A program made the translations under genes and the position numbers. The notes under the pieces are model-generated. The model saw nothing but the letters and a program-made list of their open reading frames with translations, was not told the DNA's origin and ran no database searches. Shown here piece by piece: positions 54,551-63,232 of a DNA stretch of 64,000 bases. The stretch's first letter is position 1; every line of letters starts with the position of its first letter. The stretch covers positions 248,001 through 312,000 of the forward strand of contig ONMR01000001.1 in NCBI GenBank assembly GCA_900318995.1, given 5' to 3'. Source of the stretch: an uncultured Prevotellaceae bacterium (GTDB lineage Bacteria > Bacteroidota > Bacteroidia > Bacteroidales > Bacteroidaceae).

Positions 54551-57352
54551 TCAAAACTCTTTATCCAGGATGTATGGCATGCCTGATGCGGTGATGCCAG
54601 CTCCGCTGACGTTAAATTTCCTGCTGTAGGAGTTGTTGTAGAATTCTATCTCGGCCTTGCCGTTTTCATCGGCTATGACATTGGGGTTCCAGTATAGTGT
54701 GCGCCGGTAATCCACATCACCTGTCACGGCACCGTTGGGATATTCAGGTGAGTAGAACTCATGGCTGTTGCTGAACCCCTGCATCGTTGTTACACGTCTG
54801 CCCAGATTGAATCTGTCCGGGTTGTCGGTCATACGGTGAACGGCCTTGAGTTTGATATCCATCAGTACCATCCTGTCTCCAAAGTTACCTGTCCTGCTGG
54901 TAGAAACGTTCTGTACGGCGCTGTACTGGTTCAGATAATTCAGGTAGTCTGGTGCATAATCTCCTATTTCAGACTTGTTCTTAAGGTCATCAAACACCAA
55001 TATGCTCTCAATATCCTGAGTATCTATTTTCCACGGTTTGGAATATTTACCGCTTGTATAGAATCCTCTGTCATCATGCACGTAACAGAGCACTAGGTTA
55101 CCGTTGATCCTGAAATTATTGTCTTCCACATAGATATAGTTCTTATTGGGATCATAATTAAGAATGGATTCACTCTTACTCTTGTTAAAGTAATAAGTAC
55201 TCATGTATGTTAAATTTTCATCAATGTGGCTATAGTGCTCATAGTCATATCTGTAATCCAGATAGTTGGTGTAATTGAAAAGGTATTCATCACTGTATAA
55301 ATAATCCAATGCAGCGCTCAAATCAATAGGTGTTTGTACAGAATAACCCTTATCAATCAGATAACCGGACAGATTTGTCGAATGGTTACCCAGATCAAGC
55401 TCCTTATCAACATCCTTTTCAACATCAAAAGACTTGAATGTGAAATAGTCCACATACTTGCGGTTTCCGTCAATGCGTATCGTGGGCAGTACAAGCCCCT
55501 CGGACTCATTAATGATTGCGGGATAATCCTTAAGCGTGCCACCTTGGGCTTTATCTTGGGCGTCTGCTATGGGGCTTTTGACTGACCAACCCGGCTGAAG
55601 CTCCTGCCTGCTGAATGCCCTTGCCTCTGGCAGCATAGCTCTGTCCAGACGTATCTTGGCTTCAGGCTCATTCTGGTTCCTGGCCTTGGTAAGGCGCATG
55701 GTCAGGTCTGCCTTGCCGTAGAAATCATTCATGTCAAACCCAAAGTAACCGTTCTTGTCAGTTACAAACTGCCCGTATTCAACAGTCTCACCATCACGGG
55801 GTGATATTGCCACATACACCTTGACATCATCCATGGCGCGGTCCCTTGTAATGCGGTTGGTCATTATCATTCCGTTAAGACTCAGACTGGTCTCCATCCT
55901 GCGCTTCTCTGTGAACACCTTGTTATCTGTCATATACTCCCAGTCATAGCGTTCCCAACCTTGTACCATACAGAGTAGGTCCAGATCCTTGAGATGCTGT
56001 TTGTCGGCAGACTCAAAATAGTATGAAGGATTTTGTATGAATCCCTTCAGGTCTGATGTGAGCAGAAAATCAGTAAGCAGGTTGTCTGCGTACTGTGTAC
56101 CATAATCAGATGCATCGCGCACTGAAACGCAGAAACGGTCATGCAGCGGTTTTCCGTTCTTGTCCTTCAGTTGGAAAGTAAGACGCATCTTCCCGAATGA
56201 ATCATAATGACGCTTATCGGTCTTGACATCAATTGTGGGCGGTACATACTTAAGGTTGCCGTTATATACACTACGTGCCGAAAGTACCTCGCCCCTGTCA
56301 GTAAACAGAACGATACGGCATACACCAGCCGGCCATTCTTTGGTGTCAATTGATAGCCTGTACTCCTTACCGTCCATATTCAGCTCATTGAACGCCACCA
56401 ACTCACCCCTGCAGGTAACGGTGACTCCTATTGTCTGCTCCCTCCTTGACTGAGAACGGTTTATATCAAGCGTAAGAATGTTTTTGCGGTCATCCATATC
56501 GGCCTTCATTACATAACCGCTACCCTTGGCCAATGGCAGTGCTGAGGAGAATTTCCTGCCGTTAAACTCAAACGTAGCATCTGTACGTCTCCTGCCTGGT
56601 ATTATATCAAATGACCCCATTCCTTCATGACCGCTTTCGGCTACTATCTTTTGGCCGTCATCAGTCACTATCGAAAGCTTGCCCTGCAATCCGGCTCCAT
56701 TGCCGTCAACGGCCTTGAATGCAACCCGGCTAGGCAATCCGCTTACAAGATTGCCGCCTTCAGGGTAGAATGTAACATTCACATCACGCAGTTTCTCCAT
56801 GTCGGGGCGCTCCTGCCCATATCTGTCCGGGTCCGATACTATGGTGGGATTGCTGAAATCGCCCTCCTGATCCGGAGTCTGATACACCGGCAGCACACGT
56901 GAGAATATAATGTCCGGTTCAAAATTCAGCATGTACTGCGTGTATGCCCTGACCTCATAATAACCACTGGGATACGGACGTACGCCGCGCAGTTGGCGCG
57001 CCTGCCCGGTAGCATAGTCTACAAGCTGTATGCGGCCGTCTGCCTGTCCGGCTACTATCTTAAGTTTCTGCTGCTGTAGCAGTACACCGCTTGGGGATAG
57101 CAGATCCACATACAGCACACCGGACTCTGACCTGCCCAGGTTTGATGATTTGACCACGAAAGCCTTAAACCAGATGTCATCACCCTGATAATAGGATGTG
57201 TTGTCAAACTGTAGATATACCTTCTCCTGAGGAAACAGCTCATTGAATTGGTGGATGTTTCCGGCAAAACGCATAAGCGATTCATTATCGGCCATTGTCC
57301 TACCTTCTGAAAACAGTGCCGCACATACAATAAAAAGAACCAATCTTCTCAT
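54551..57352 (-). CDS. Large secreted MG2-domain protein
   Basis: A 933-residue exported protein (signal about 1-21). Residues 36-160 match an MG2-like macroglobulin domain of Bacteroidales proteins (FPQEKVYLQFDNTSYYQGDDIWFKAFVV...GYYEVRAYTQYMLN). Further beta domains follow, with TVTCRGELVAFNELN and MTLMRLTKARNQNE-type segments. Near the C-terminus is the phrase DYRRTLYWNPNVIADENGKAEIEFYNNSYSRKFNVSGAGIT, shared by this family and reminiscent of TonB-dependent plug/receptor-linked proteins. No enzymatic motif was found. Upstream, a -7 box (57389) and the 20-bp element (57431) mark it as the target of the neighbouring regulator. It may work in envelope stress or nutrient surface binding, which is inference. 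Confidence 0.75.
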   Translation of the reverse strand: MRRLVLFIVCAALFSEGRTMADNESLMRFAGNIHQFNELFPQEKVYLQFDNTSYYQGDDIWFKAFVVKSSNLGRSESGVLYVDLLSPSGVLLQQQKLKIVAGQADGRIQLVDYATGQARQLRGVRPYPSGYYEVRAYTQYMLNFEPDIIFSRVLPVYQTPDQEGDFSNPTIVSDPDRYGQERPDMEKLRDVNVTFYPEGGNLVSGLPSRVAFKAVDGNGAGLQGKLSIVTDDGQKIVAESGHEGMGSFDIIPGRRRTDATFEFNGRKFSSALPLAKGSGYVMKADMDDRKNILTLDINRSQSRREQTIGVTVTCRGELVAFNELNMDGKEYRLSIDTKEWPAGVCRIVLFTDRGEVLSARSVYNGNLKYVPPTIDVKTDKRHYDSFGKMRLTFQLKDKNGKPLHDRFCVSVRDASDYGTQYADNLLTDFLLTSDLKGFIQNPSYYFESADKQHLKDLDLLCMVQGWERYDWEYMTDNKVFTEKRRMETSLSLNGMIMTNRITRDRAMDDVKVYVAISPRDGETVEYGQFVTDKNGYFGFDMNDFYGKADLTMRLTKARNQNEPEAKIRLDRAMLPEARAFSRQELQPGWSVKSPIADAQDKAQGGTLKDYPAIINESEGLVLPTIRIDGNRKYVDYFTFKSFDVEKDVDKELDLGNHSTNLSGYLIDKGYSVQTPIDLSAALDYLYSDEYLFNYTNYLDYRYDYEHYSHIDENLTYMSTYYFNKSKSESILNYDPNKNYIYVEDNNFRINGNLVLCYVHDDRGFYTSGKYSKPWKIDTQDIESILVFDDLKNKSEIGDYAPDYLNYLNQYSAVQNVSTSRTGNFGDRMVLMDIKLKAVHRMTDNPDRFNLGRRVTTMQGFSNSHEFYSPEYPNGAVTGDVDYRRTLYWNPNVIADENGKAEIEFYNNSYSRKFNVSGAGITASGMPYILDKEF

Positions 57353-57388
57353 AAGCCAAGCAGTTAATTTCTTGTCTACTTTTTGTCA

Positions 57389-57396
57389 CAAAAGTA
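57389..57396 (-). promoter_or_regulatory. -7 element of the MG2-domain gene
   Basis: On the minus strand the bases read TACTTTTG, matching TAnnTTTG, 36 bases before the ATG at 57352. No TTTG -33 box is seen at the usual distance, which fits a promoter that needs an activator. Confidence 0.65.
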
Positions 57397-57430
57397 GGTG
57401 CAATATGTCATACAATGGCGGTGGAGCTTG

Positions 57431-57450
57431 GGACAAAATCGGGACAAATG
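57431..57450 (-). promoter_or_regulatory. 20-bp tandem element upstream of the MG2-domain gene
   Basis: Plus-strand sequence GGACAAAATCGGGACAAATG contains two GGACAAA copies 11 bp apart. It is identical to 59199-59218 and begins 34 bp past the -7 box of this promoter, the same distance as at the regulator promoter. Confidence 0.75.
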
Positions 57451-57479
57451 CCCTTAGCCGTATGCCTGACGCGTGACTT

Positions 57480-59135
57480 TCAGCAAAAAAGAGAATAATA
57501 GTCTGGATTTCTTTTACTGAACCTGTACTTACGTTTCCTGATTGCATCGGCAGTTACGTTACCCAATAGCTTTGCAACCAGTTCATTCTTAAAGTGCATA
57601 GCTGACAACAACAACGTCAGGGATTCTTCTGTATCTATTCCGGGATACTCTATCTGCATATCTGCAATAGTATCGCTGAATGAGTGCTTGATGGTTTCAA
57701 TGACCATAGCCTTCTTGCTGGAGTCCAGCTCTTGACCTAAGGAATCGGATGTAAGTGTTCTGAACGCTTCACTATTATAAAAGTACTTCTTGTTTATTTC
57801 TATCCTGTGCCGATACAGATTCATCAGTACGGCACGCGCCCCGGGGTCAGTTTGGGACTGTTCTCTTACCCTGGATTCAAGAATGGAAATGCTGCTTCGG
57901 CGTATTTCCTGTTCCAATCTGATAAGTTCCTCCTGTTTTTCTATAATGCGTTTCTTCTCCCTGTTCTTGAACAGGACGTATATAAGAACCGTAATAATGG
58001 TTATGGCAATGAAAGAGAATATGCAAATCAGGACAAAGCGCTTATGCCTGCCCTGCATTTTCTCTTCCTTAAGTTCTTCTTTGTGCAGGTACTGCAAATC
58101 CATTATCTCCCTCGAATCAGACTGCTTAACCATCTCGATTGAATCTCGAAGTTCGGAGTATTGCTGATGCCACATAAGGACTTCGGCGGCATTGCCTTTT
58201 TTAGCCGAAATCTCTGCCAATCTATCATATATTATTATCCTGGCGTTGGCATCTGATATGTCGGGGATTGATTTTTTGAAGTATAAATACGCGGAATCTA
58301 AATCTTCTGAATAATAAAACGAGGTGGCTTTCATATTGTTGTAAGCTCCCGGTGGGATTGGATTGCTGTTCTTCTCCTTTTGAAAAAACCTTGTTATTGT
58401 AACTGTCCTGAAAGAAGTATCGCCAGGATTATCCAATGATGAAGAATTGTATACGGGGATTTTAAAAAGAGTGTCTGTCCAGGTATTTTCAGCTTCAGAT
58501 ACTTCATTAAGGATAAAAGAGAACTGTGATGACTTTTCGTCCGTATTCTGCACATTTGGATCCTTTAGTCTGGATAAGGCGGAGAAAACTGTTGCATAAT
58601 ATGACAACGATGAATCCTGAATTCTGTCAGCATTGATCCTGCATTTGTAGAATTCATCATAGGCACAGTCATACTTCTTTTTTTCGTAATAGCGGCTACC
58701 AAGGTTCTTCTCAGTCAGCGCATAGTATCTGACAAGCGTATCCGGGAAGAGGTCTTTAGCCTTGAGGTATGCGTAGATGGCAGCATGATTTTTTTTCATT
58801 CTGGAATACACGCACCCTTGTGAGTACCATGCCAAGGCTGCGTGATAACTCTTGCGCCTGGAACCATAATAGTCTGTGGCGGTTATTATAAGGCTGTCTG
58901 ACGAGAATGGCCTTCCCAATTCATAATCAATCTGAGTCTTAAGTATGGCATACAGTGCATTGCTCCGGCGTGATGACGGTAACTGAATAGACGACATGGC
59001 GGAATCGGCTGCATGTATATCAGTTTCCAACAGATTCTCAACCTCTCGCAGACTGCTATTGCTATCACTACATGAAATCAGAACTGAAATGCACAATAAG
59101 TTTAATAAAAACAATAATCCTTTGCTGCCTCTCAT
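57480..59135 (-). CDS. Membrane-spanning TPR/HTH regulator (lipobox + one transmembrane helix)
   Basis: A 551-residue protein, starting at ATG 59135. An earlier frame start would lie across the promoter. It has a lipobox-like SVLISC (Cys 22), TPR-like helical repeats at about 90-330 (ALAWYSQGCVYSRMKKNHAAIYAYLKAKDLFPDT), and one transmembrane helix at about 367-389 (FVLICIFSFIAITIITVLIY). A coiled-coil linker follows, then a C-terminal helix-turn-helix-like segment at about 505-542 (LTLLLSAMHFKNELVAKLLGNVTADAIRKRKYRFSKRN). This resembles Bacteroidales one-component regulators related to the LuxR-like DUF6377 group. Periplasmic sensing by TPRs with DNA binding in the cytoplasm is the simple reading. 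Confidence 0.7.
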   Translation of the reverse strand: MRGSKGLLFLLNLLCISVLISCSDSNSSLREVENLLETDIHAADSAMSSIQLPSSRRSNALYAILKTQIDYELGRPFSSDSLIITATDYYGSRRKSYHAALAWYSQGCVYSRMKKNHAAIYAYLKAKDLFPDTLVRYYALTEKNLGSRYYEKKKYDCAYDEFYKCRINADRIQDSSLSYYATVFSALSRLKDPNVQNTDEKSSQFSFILNEVSEAENTWTDTLFKIPVYNSSSLDNPGDTSFRTVTITRFFQKEKNSNPIPPGAYNNMKATSFYYSEDLDSAYLYFKKSIPDISDANARIIIYDRLAEISAKKGNAAEVLMWHQQYSELRDSIEMVKQSDSREIMDLQYLHKEELKEEKMQGRHKRFVLICIFSFIAITIITVLIYVLFKNREKKRIIEKQEELIRLEQEIRRSSISILESRVREQSQTDPGARAVLMNLYRHRIEINKKYFYNSEAFRTLTSDSLGQELDSSKKAMVIETIKHSFSDTIADMQIEYPGIDTEESLTLLLSAMHFKNELVAKLLGNVTADAIRKRKYRFSKRNPDYYSLFC

Positions 59136-59156
59136 TTGTTTTTCAAAACGTTTGAA

Positions 59157-59164
59157 CAAATATA
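59157..59164 (-). promoter_or_regulatory. -7 element of the regulator gene
   Basis: On the minus strand the bases read TATATTTG, matching TAnnTTTG, 21 bases before the ATG at 59135. No -33 box is obvious. Confidence 0.65.
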
Positions 59165-59198
59165 TGGATAATAACTGAGTTTGTTTTACTCCCGGGCA

Positions 59199-59218
59199 GG
59201 ACAAAATCGGGACAAATG
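59199..59218 (-). promoter_or_regulatory. 20-bp tandem element upstream of the regulator gene
   Basis: Plus strand GGACAAAATCGGGACAAATG, identical to 57431-57450, begins 34 bp past the -7 box of this promoter. The identity of sequence and distance indicates a common activator-binding site. Confidence 0.8.
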
Positions 59219-59274
59219 GCCGGAGCGGGTGGCATCTTAATAACCGTAAGCGGCACAGGAACTTACTTTTTTAC

Positions 59275-59282
59275 TATTTTTG
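59275..59282 (+). promoter_or_regulatory. -7 element of murF
   Basis: TATTTTTG fits TAnnTTTG but ends only seven bases before the murF ATG, so the transcript would have a very short leader. Confidence 0.5.
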
Positions 59283-59289
59283 CGGTAAT

Positions 59290-60594
59290 ATGACAATTGA
59301 GGAGATTTACAGCAGGTTAAGTGAGTGCGCCGGGGTTACTACCGACAGCCGCAAGTGCGGGCCGGGACTGATGTTCTTTGCTCTTAAGGGTGAGCGTTTT
59401 GACGGCAATGAGTTTGTGCGCGGAGCGTTGGAGCAGGGCTGTCCGTATGCCGTTATGGATAATGCCGGCCTTTATGATGCGGCCGATGGGCGTATGATAC
59501 TGGTGGATAATGTGCTGTTAACCCTGCAACAGGTAGCCGCTTTGCATAGGCGCCGGTTAGGGACGCCTGTTATAGGCATTACCGGAACCAACGGTAAGAC
59601 CACCACCAAGGAACTTACCAATGCCGTGATGGGCACAACTTACAATGTGCTCTGTACTCAGGGTAATCTCAATAATTCAATAGGTGTTCCGCTAACTGTC
59701 CTGGGACTTAAGCCGGAGCATCAGTATGCCATTGTGGAGATGGGGGCAAGCCATCCCGGTGATATAAGGGAACTTGTAGAGGTCAGCCAGCCTGACTACG
59801 GACTGATTACCAATGTGGGTAAGGCCCATCTGCTGGGATTCGGGTCATTTGAGGGCGTAAAGCGTACCAAGGGTGAACTCTATGACTGGCTGCGTGAGCA
59901 TAAAGGGACGGCATTCGTTAACCGAGACAATGAGCATCTGCAGCAGATGTGCCAGGGGCTGCCAATGATTGAGTACGGCAAACCCGGGCAGGACGGACTG
60001 CTGGTTGAGGGCAATGTGCTGGAGTGTAACCCGTTTGTAAAGTTCCGCTGGCGCAGAGGCAGCGGGCAGTGGCATACGGTCCAGACCAACCTGATAGGGG
60101 CTTATAATGTTGACAATGCACTGGCCGCAATAACCGTAGGTCTGCATTTCGGGGTTACCGAGGCTGATGCATCGGCCGCCGTTGCCGGATACAAGCCTCA
60201 GAACAACCGCTCACAGCTTACTGAGACCGGGCGCAATCATCTGGTTGTGGATGCATATAACGCCAATCCCACCAGTATGGCCGCTGCAATTGATAATTTC
60301 AGCATGATCCAGGCACAGGACAAGATGCTGATTCTGGGTGATATGCGTGAACTGGGCGATGTGTCGCAGGCCGAGCATATCAACATCGTGGATTTGCTCA
60401 AACGTAAGGGGTTCACTCAGGTATGGCTTGTGGGAAGTGAGTTCGGAAAGGCAGCCCAGGGGGCTGGATTCAGACTATTCCCGGATGTGGAGGCTGTAAA
60501 CGTGGCGCTCAGTAAAGAGCCCGTTGCAGGAAAGACTATCCTGATAAAGGGTTCCAACAGTATAGGATTAACCAAAACAATAACCAATTTATAA
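59290..60594 (+). CDS. murF: UDP-MurNAc-tripeptide: D-Ala-D-Ala ligase MurF
   Basis: Cytoplasmic Mur ligase adding D-Ala-D-Ala to UDP-MurNAc-tripeptide, the last cytoplasmic step before MraY. The N-terminal domain has GVTTDSRKCGPGLMFFALKGERFDGNEF, the ATP loop is [14 protein letters not shown], followed by VEMGASHPGDIRELVEV and the C-terminal VDAYNANPTSMAAAI. The length of 434 residues is normal. It is outside the dcw cluster, as is common in Bacteroidales. The SGNH gene follows after two bases. Confidence 0.95.
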   Translation: MTIEEIYSRLSECAGVTTDSRKCGPGLMFFALKGERFDGNEFVRGALEQGCPYAVMDNAGLYDAADGRMILVDNVLLTLQQVAALHRRRLGTPVIGITGTNGKTTTKELTNAVMGTTYNVLCTQGNLNNSIGVPLTVLGLKPEHQYAIVEMGASHPGDIRELVEVSQPDYGLITNVGKAHLLGFGSFEGVKRTKGELYDWLREHKGTAFVNRDNEHLQQMCQGLPMIEYGKPGQDGLLVEGNVLECNPFVKFRWRRGSGQWHTVQTNLIGAYNVDNALAAITVGLHFGVTEADASAAVAGYKPQNNRSQLTETGRNHLVVDAYNANPTSMAAAIDNFSMIQAQDKMLILGDMRELGDVSQAEHINIVDLLKRKGFTQVWLVGSEFGKAAQGAGFRLFPDVEAVNVALSKEPVAGKTILIKGSNSIGLTKTITNL

Positions 60595-60596
60595 TT

Positions 60597-61265
60597 ATGA
60601 AGAAACTGGCAGTTCTTTTTGCATGTGTTATGTTGTGCGGCGTGATGTCCGCACAGTTGAAAGTCTCCGTTATGGGTGACTCTTACTCTACATTTACGGG
60701 TTCCATGCCCAGGTATTATGACACATTCTATCCCAACCAGTTCTGCGGTGTTACAGAGCAGAGCCAGCAGTGGTGGGCTCAGGTTATCGAGAAGAACGGA
60801 TGGGTGCTTGAAAAGAATGACTCATGGTCAGGCAGTACGGTTTGCTGCCGCGGTTACAATCATGACGATTACTCTGACCGCGCATTCGTGACCCGTCTGA
60901 ACTGCATCGGCGCTCCCGATATCCTGTTCATATTCGGAGGTACCAATGATGACTGGACACACGAGCCTTTCGGCGACTACAAGTACTCCGGCTGGACCAA
61001 GGAGGATCTCTATTTCTACCGTCCGGCTTTTGCTTATCTGCTTGACAACCTTAAGAAGCTGTATCCCAAGATGAAGATCTACTCACTGCTTAACGACGGT
61101 ATGAGTGAGAACCTGGGTGAGTCAATGAGGGAGATATGCAAGCACTACGGTGTGCCCGTAATTGCAGTGGAGGGCATTGAGAAGCGCATGAACCATCCTA
61201 CCGCCGCCGGTATGACCAAGATTGCCGAGCAGGTACAGGCTTTCCTGGACGCTGAGAAGAAGTGA
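60597..61265 (+). CDS. SGNH/GDSL hydrolase-like secreted protein
   Basis: A 222-residue exported protein (signal about 1-20) with the GDSL-type block I VSVMGDSYSTF, block III-like IFGGTNDDW, and a C-terminal HPTAAGM where D-x-x-H would be expected; here NHPTAAGM holds the histidine. The esterase substrate is unknown. It sits between murF and folP with gaps of two and one bases, so it is co-transcribed with them. This argues for a cell-wall or envelope role, but only by context. Confidence 0.8.
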   Translation: MKKLAVLFACVMLCGVMSAQLKVSVMGDSYSTFTGSMPRYYDTFYPNQFCGVTEQSQQWWAQVIEKNGWVLEKNDSWSGSTVCCRGYNHDDYSDRAFVTRLNCIGAPDILFIFGGTNDDWTHEPFGDYKYSGWTKEDLYFYRPAFAYLLDNLKKLYPKMKIYSLLNDGMSENLGESMREICKHYGVPVIAVEGIEKRMNHPTAAGMTKIAEQVQAFLDAEKK

Positions 61266-61266
61266 T

Positions 61267-62037
61267 ATGGCCAGAATCATGGGAATCATAAACGTGACTC
61301 CTGACTCATTCTGGAGCGGGTCAAGAGTGCAGGATAAGACCACTCTTGTGGAGCGTGTCCGGCAGATGATTTCCCAGGGGGCCGATGCCATTGACGTAGG
61401 CGGCTGCTCCACACGTCCCGGTGCCGTGCAGGCATCGGCTGATGAGGAGATGGAGCGTCTGGAGTGGGGACTGGATGCTATAAGGACGGAGTTTCCGGAT
61501 ATACTGTTGTCGGTTGACACCTACCGCCCGGATATTGCTGAGCGCTGTGTCAGAGAGTGGAACGTGAATATCATAAATGATGTTTACGGTGGCAACGACG
61601 ATATGTATAGGGTGGTGGCAGATACAGGAGTGCAGTATGTGCTTATGTGGCCTGAAACCATAAAAGAGGATCCCGTAAGTGAGATGATGTCATTCTTTAA
61701 GGAGAGGCTGCAGATTATGGAGAAGGCCGGCGTGGATGTAAACCGTCAGGTGATCCTGGACCCCGGATACGGATTCGGTAAGACTCTTGAGCGGAACTAC
61801 ACCATACTGGCTCATCAGGCTGAACTGCGCAAGCTGGGGCTTCCGGTATTATCGGCACTCTCACGCAAGTCTATGGCCTGGAAACTGCTGGAGATAACCC
61901 CTGAAGAGGCTCTTCCCGCTACGGTTTCAATGAATACGATAGCTCTTCTGAACGGTGCCGACTGGATACGCGTGCACGATGTCCGCGAAGCAGTCCAGAC
62001 CGTCAGGATAGTACAGGCACTAAAAGCAAATTATTAA
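61267..62037 (+). CDS. folP: Dihydropteroate synthase
   Basis: Folate biosynthesis enzyme condensing p-aminobenzoate with dihydropterin pyrophosphate; the target of sulfonamides. The 256-residue chain begins MARIMGIINVTPDSFWSGSR, the pterin/PPi loop, and contains GADAIDVGGCSTRPGA, SVDTYRPDIAERC, INDVYGG and DPGYGFGKTLERNY. The ATG at 61267 comes one base after the upstream stop. It is directly followed by cdaA, an association widely seen in Bacteroidales. Confidence 0.95.
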   Translation: MARIMGIINVTPDSFWSGSRVQDKTTLVERVRQMISQGADAIDVGGCSTRPGAVQASADEEMERLEWGLDAIRTEFPDILLSVDTYRPDIAERCVREWNVNIINDVYGGNDDMYRVVADTGVQYVLMWPETIKEDPVSEMMSFFKERLQIMEKAGVDVNRQVILDPGYGFGKTLERNYTILAHQAELRKLGLPVLSALSRKSMAWKLLEITPEEALPATVSMNTIALLNGADWIRVHDVREAVQTVRIVQALKANY

Positions 62038-62038
62038 C

Positions 62039-62815
62039 ATGGGTGATTATTTTGATTTATTCGGCATTAAGGACCTGATAGACGTATTGTGCGTATCGCT
62101 GCTTCTGTTCTATCTCTACAAACTGATGAAGAGGACGGGGTCGCTCAATATGTTCATCGGCATACTGGTGTTCATATTTGTGTGGATGATTGTATCTCAG
62201 GTCCTTAAGATGCAGTTGTTGGGTGCCGTACTGGACAAGTTGGTCGATGTGGGCGTGATAGCGCTGATTGTGCTTTTTGCCGATGACATCCGCCATTTCT
62301 TCAGGGACATCGGCACATCAACCCGTACCCGCAAGCTGTTCCATTGGCTGGTCAGAAGGCGCAGTGCCAATAACGATGCCGCCAAATGGGAGCCCGTGGT
62401 CAAGGCCTGCGACAGCATGAGCCACCATAAGGAGGGCGCATTGATAGTGATTGGGCAGAATGATGAGCTGCACGATGTGATAGCCACCGGTGAGACTGTC
62501 AATGCCAATGTCAACCAGCTGCTTATTGAGAACATATTCTTCAAGAACAGCCCTCTCCATGACGGAGCCATGATCATTGTGGGCGACAGAATAGAGTCGG
62601 CAGCATGTATATTGCCTCTGTCGCAGTCAGAAGAGCTGCCAAAAGCGTTCGGACTGCGTCACCGCTCGGCAATGGGTATTGCCGAGAAGACCAATGCTGT
62701 AGCGGTGGTGGTATCGGAAGAGACAGGACAGATAACGGTTTTCTATAAGGGATCTTACCAGAGGGACTTGACTGCGGAGCAACTGACACAGTTCCTGGTG
62801 GAGAATGTCAGATAG
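62039..62815 (+). CDS. cdaA: Diadenylate cyclase CdaA (c-di-AMP synthase)
   Basis: Membrane-bound enzyme making c-di-AMP from two ATP. Three N-terminal membrane helices (about 15-27, 38-55, 68-82) precede the DisA_N domain with the motifs D175-G176-A177 in SPLHDGAMII and R207-H208-R209 in GLRHRSAMG. Length and topology are those of CdaA. It starts one base after the folP stop. c-di-AMP controls osmolyte transport and wall homeostasis in many bacteria, which fits the murF/SGNH/folP neighbourhood. Confidence 0.95.
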   Translation: MGDYFDLFGIKDLIDVLCVSLLLFYLYKLMKRTGSLNMFIGILVFIFVWMIVSQVLKMQLLGAVLDKLVDVGVIALIVLFADDIRHFFRDIGTSTRTRKLFHWLVRRRSANNDAAKWEPVVKACDSMSHHKEGALIVIGQNDELHDVIATGETVNANVNQLLIENIFFKNSPLHDGAMIIVGDRIESAACILPLSQSEELPKAFGLRHRSAMGIAEKTNAVAVVVSEETGQITVFYKGSYQRDLTAEQLTQFLVENVR

Positions 62816-62827
62816 AATATTGTCTTA

Positions 62828-62887
62828 TGTGTCAAACTGTCAGCCGGGGTGACATAATCGGCCCCGGTTGCGGTTTGGCACATTTTT
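62828..62887 (+). terminator. Terminator of the murF-cdaA operon
   Basis: A long imperfect stem of about 21 bp (TGTGTCAAACTGTCAGCCGG against the complementary strand ending at 62882) around an 11-base loop, then TTTTT. No CIRCE-type operator was found between it and groES. Confidence 0.75.
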
Positions 62888-62953
62888 GGCTCTATACCAT
62901 GTGCCCGATGAGGGGCTTTTGACAGAAAGACAAATAACTTAAAACATAAGATT

Positions 62954-63229
62954 ATGAACATTAAACCGTTAGCAGACAGAGTTCTGATTCTTCCGGCAGC
63001 AGCCGAGGAGAAGACCATCGGCGGAATCATTATCCCCGATACAGCCAAGGAGAAACCCCTTAAGGGTGAGGTAATAGCAGTAGGTAACGGCACCAAGGAT
63101 GAGGCAATGGTTCTCAAGAAGGGTGACCAGGTACTGTATGGCAAATATTCAGGCACCGAGCTTGAAGTTGAGGGTGAGAAATACTTGATTATGCGTCAGA
63201 GCGACGTTCTGGCAGTGGTTGAAAAATAA
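62954..63229 (+). CDS. groES: Co-chaperonin GroES
   Basis: A 91-residue heptameric lid of the GroEL chaperonin: [20 protein letters not shown], the mobile-loop region [16 protein letters not shown], and [27 protein letters not shown]. It is followed by groEL after 15 bases. No heat-shock promoter of known type was recognised. Confidence 0.97.
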   Translation: MNIKPLADRVLILPAAAEEKTIGGIIIPDTAKEKPLKGEVIAVGNGTKDEAMVLKKGDQVLYGKYSGTELEVEGEKYLIMRQSDVLAVVEK

Positions 63230-63232
63230 TAA

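Noticed and set aside
62816-62953. CIRCE operator upstream of groES
   Set aside because: No TTAGCACTC/GAGTGCTAA inverted repeat is present; the inverted repeat seen is a terminator of the upstream operon.
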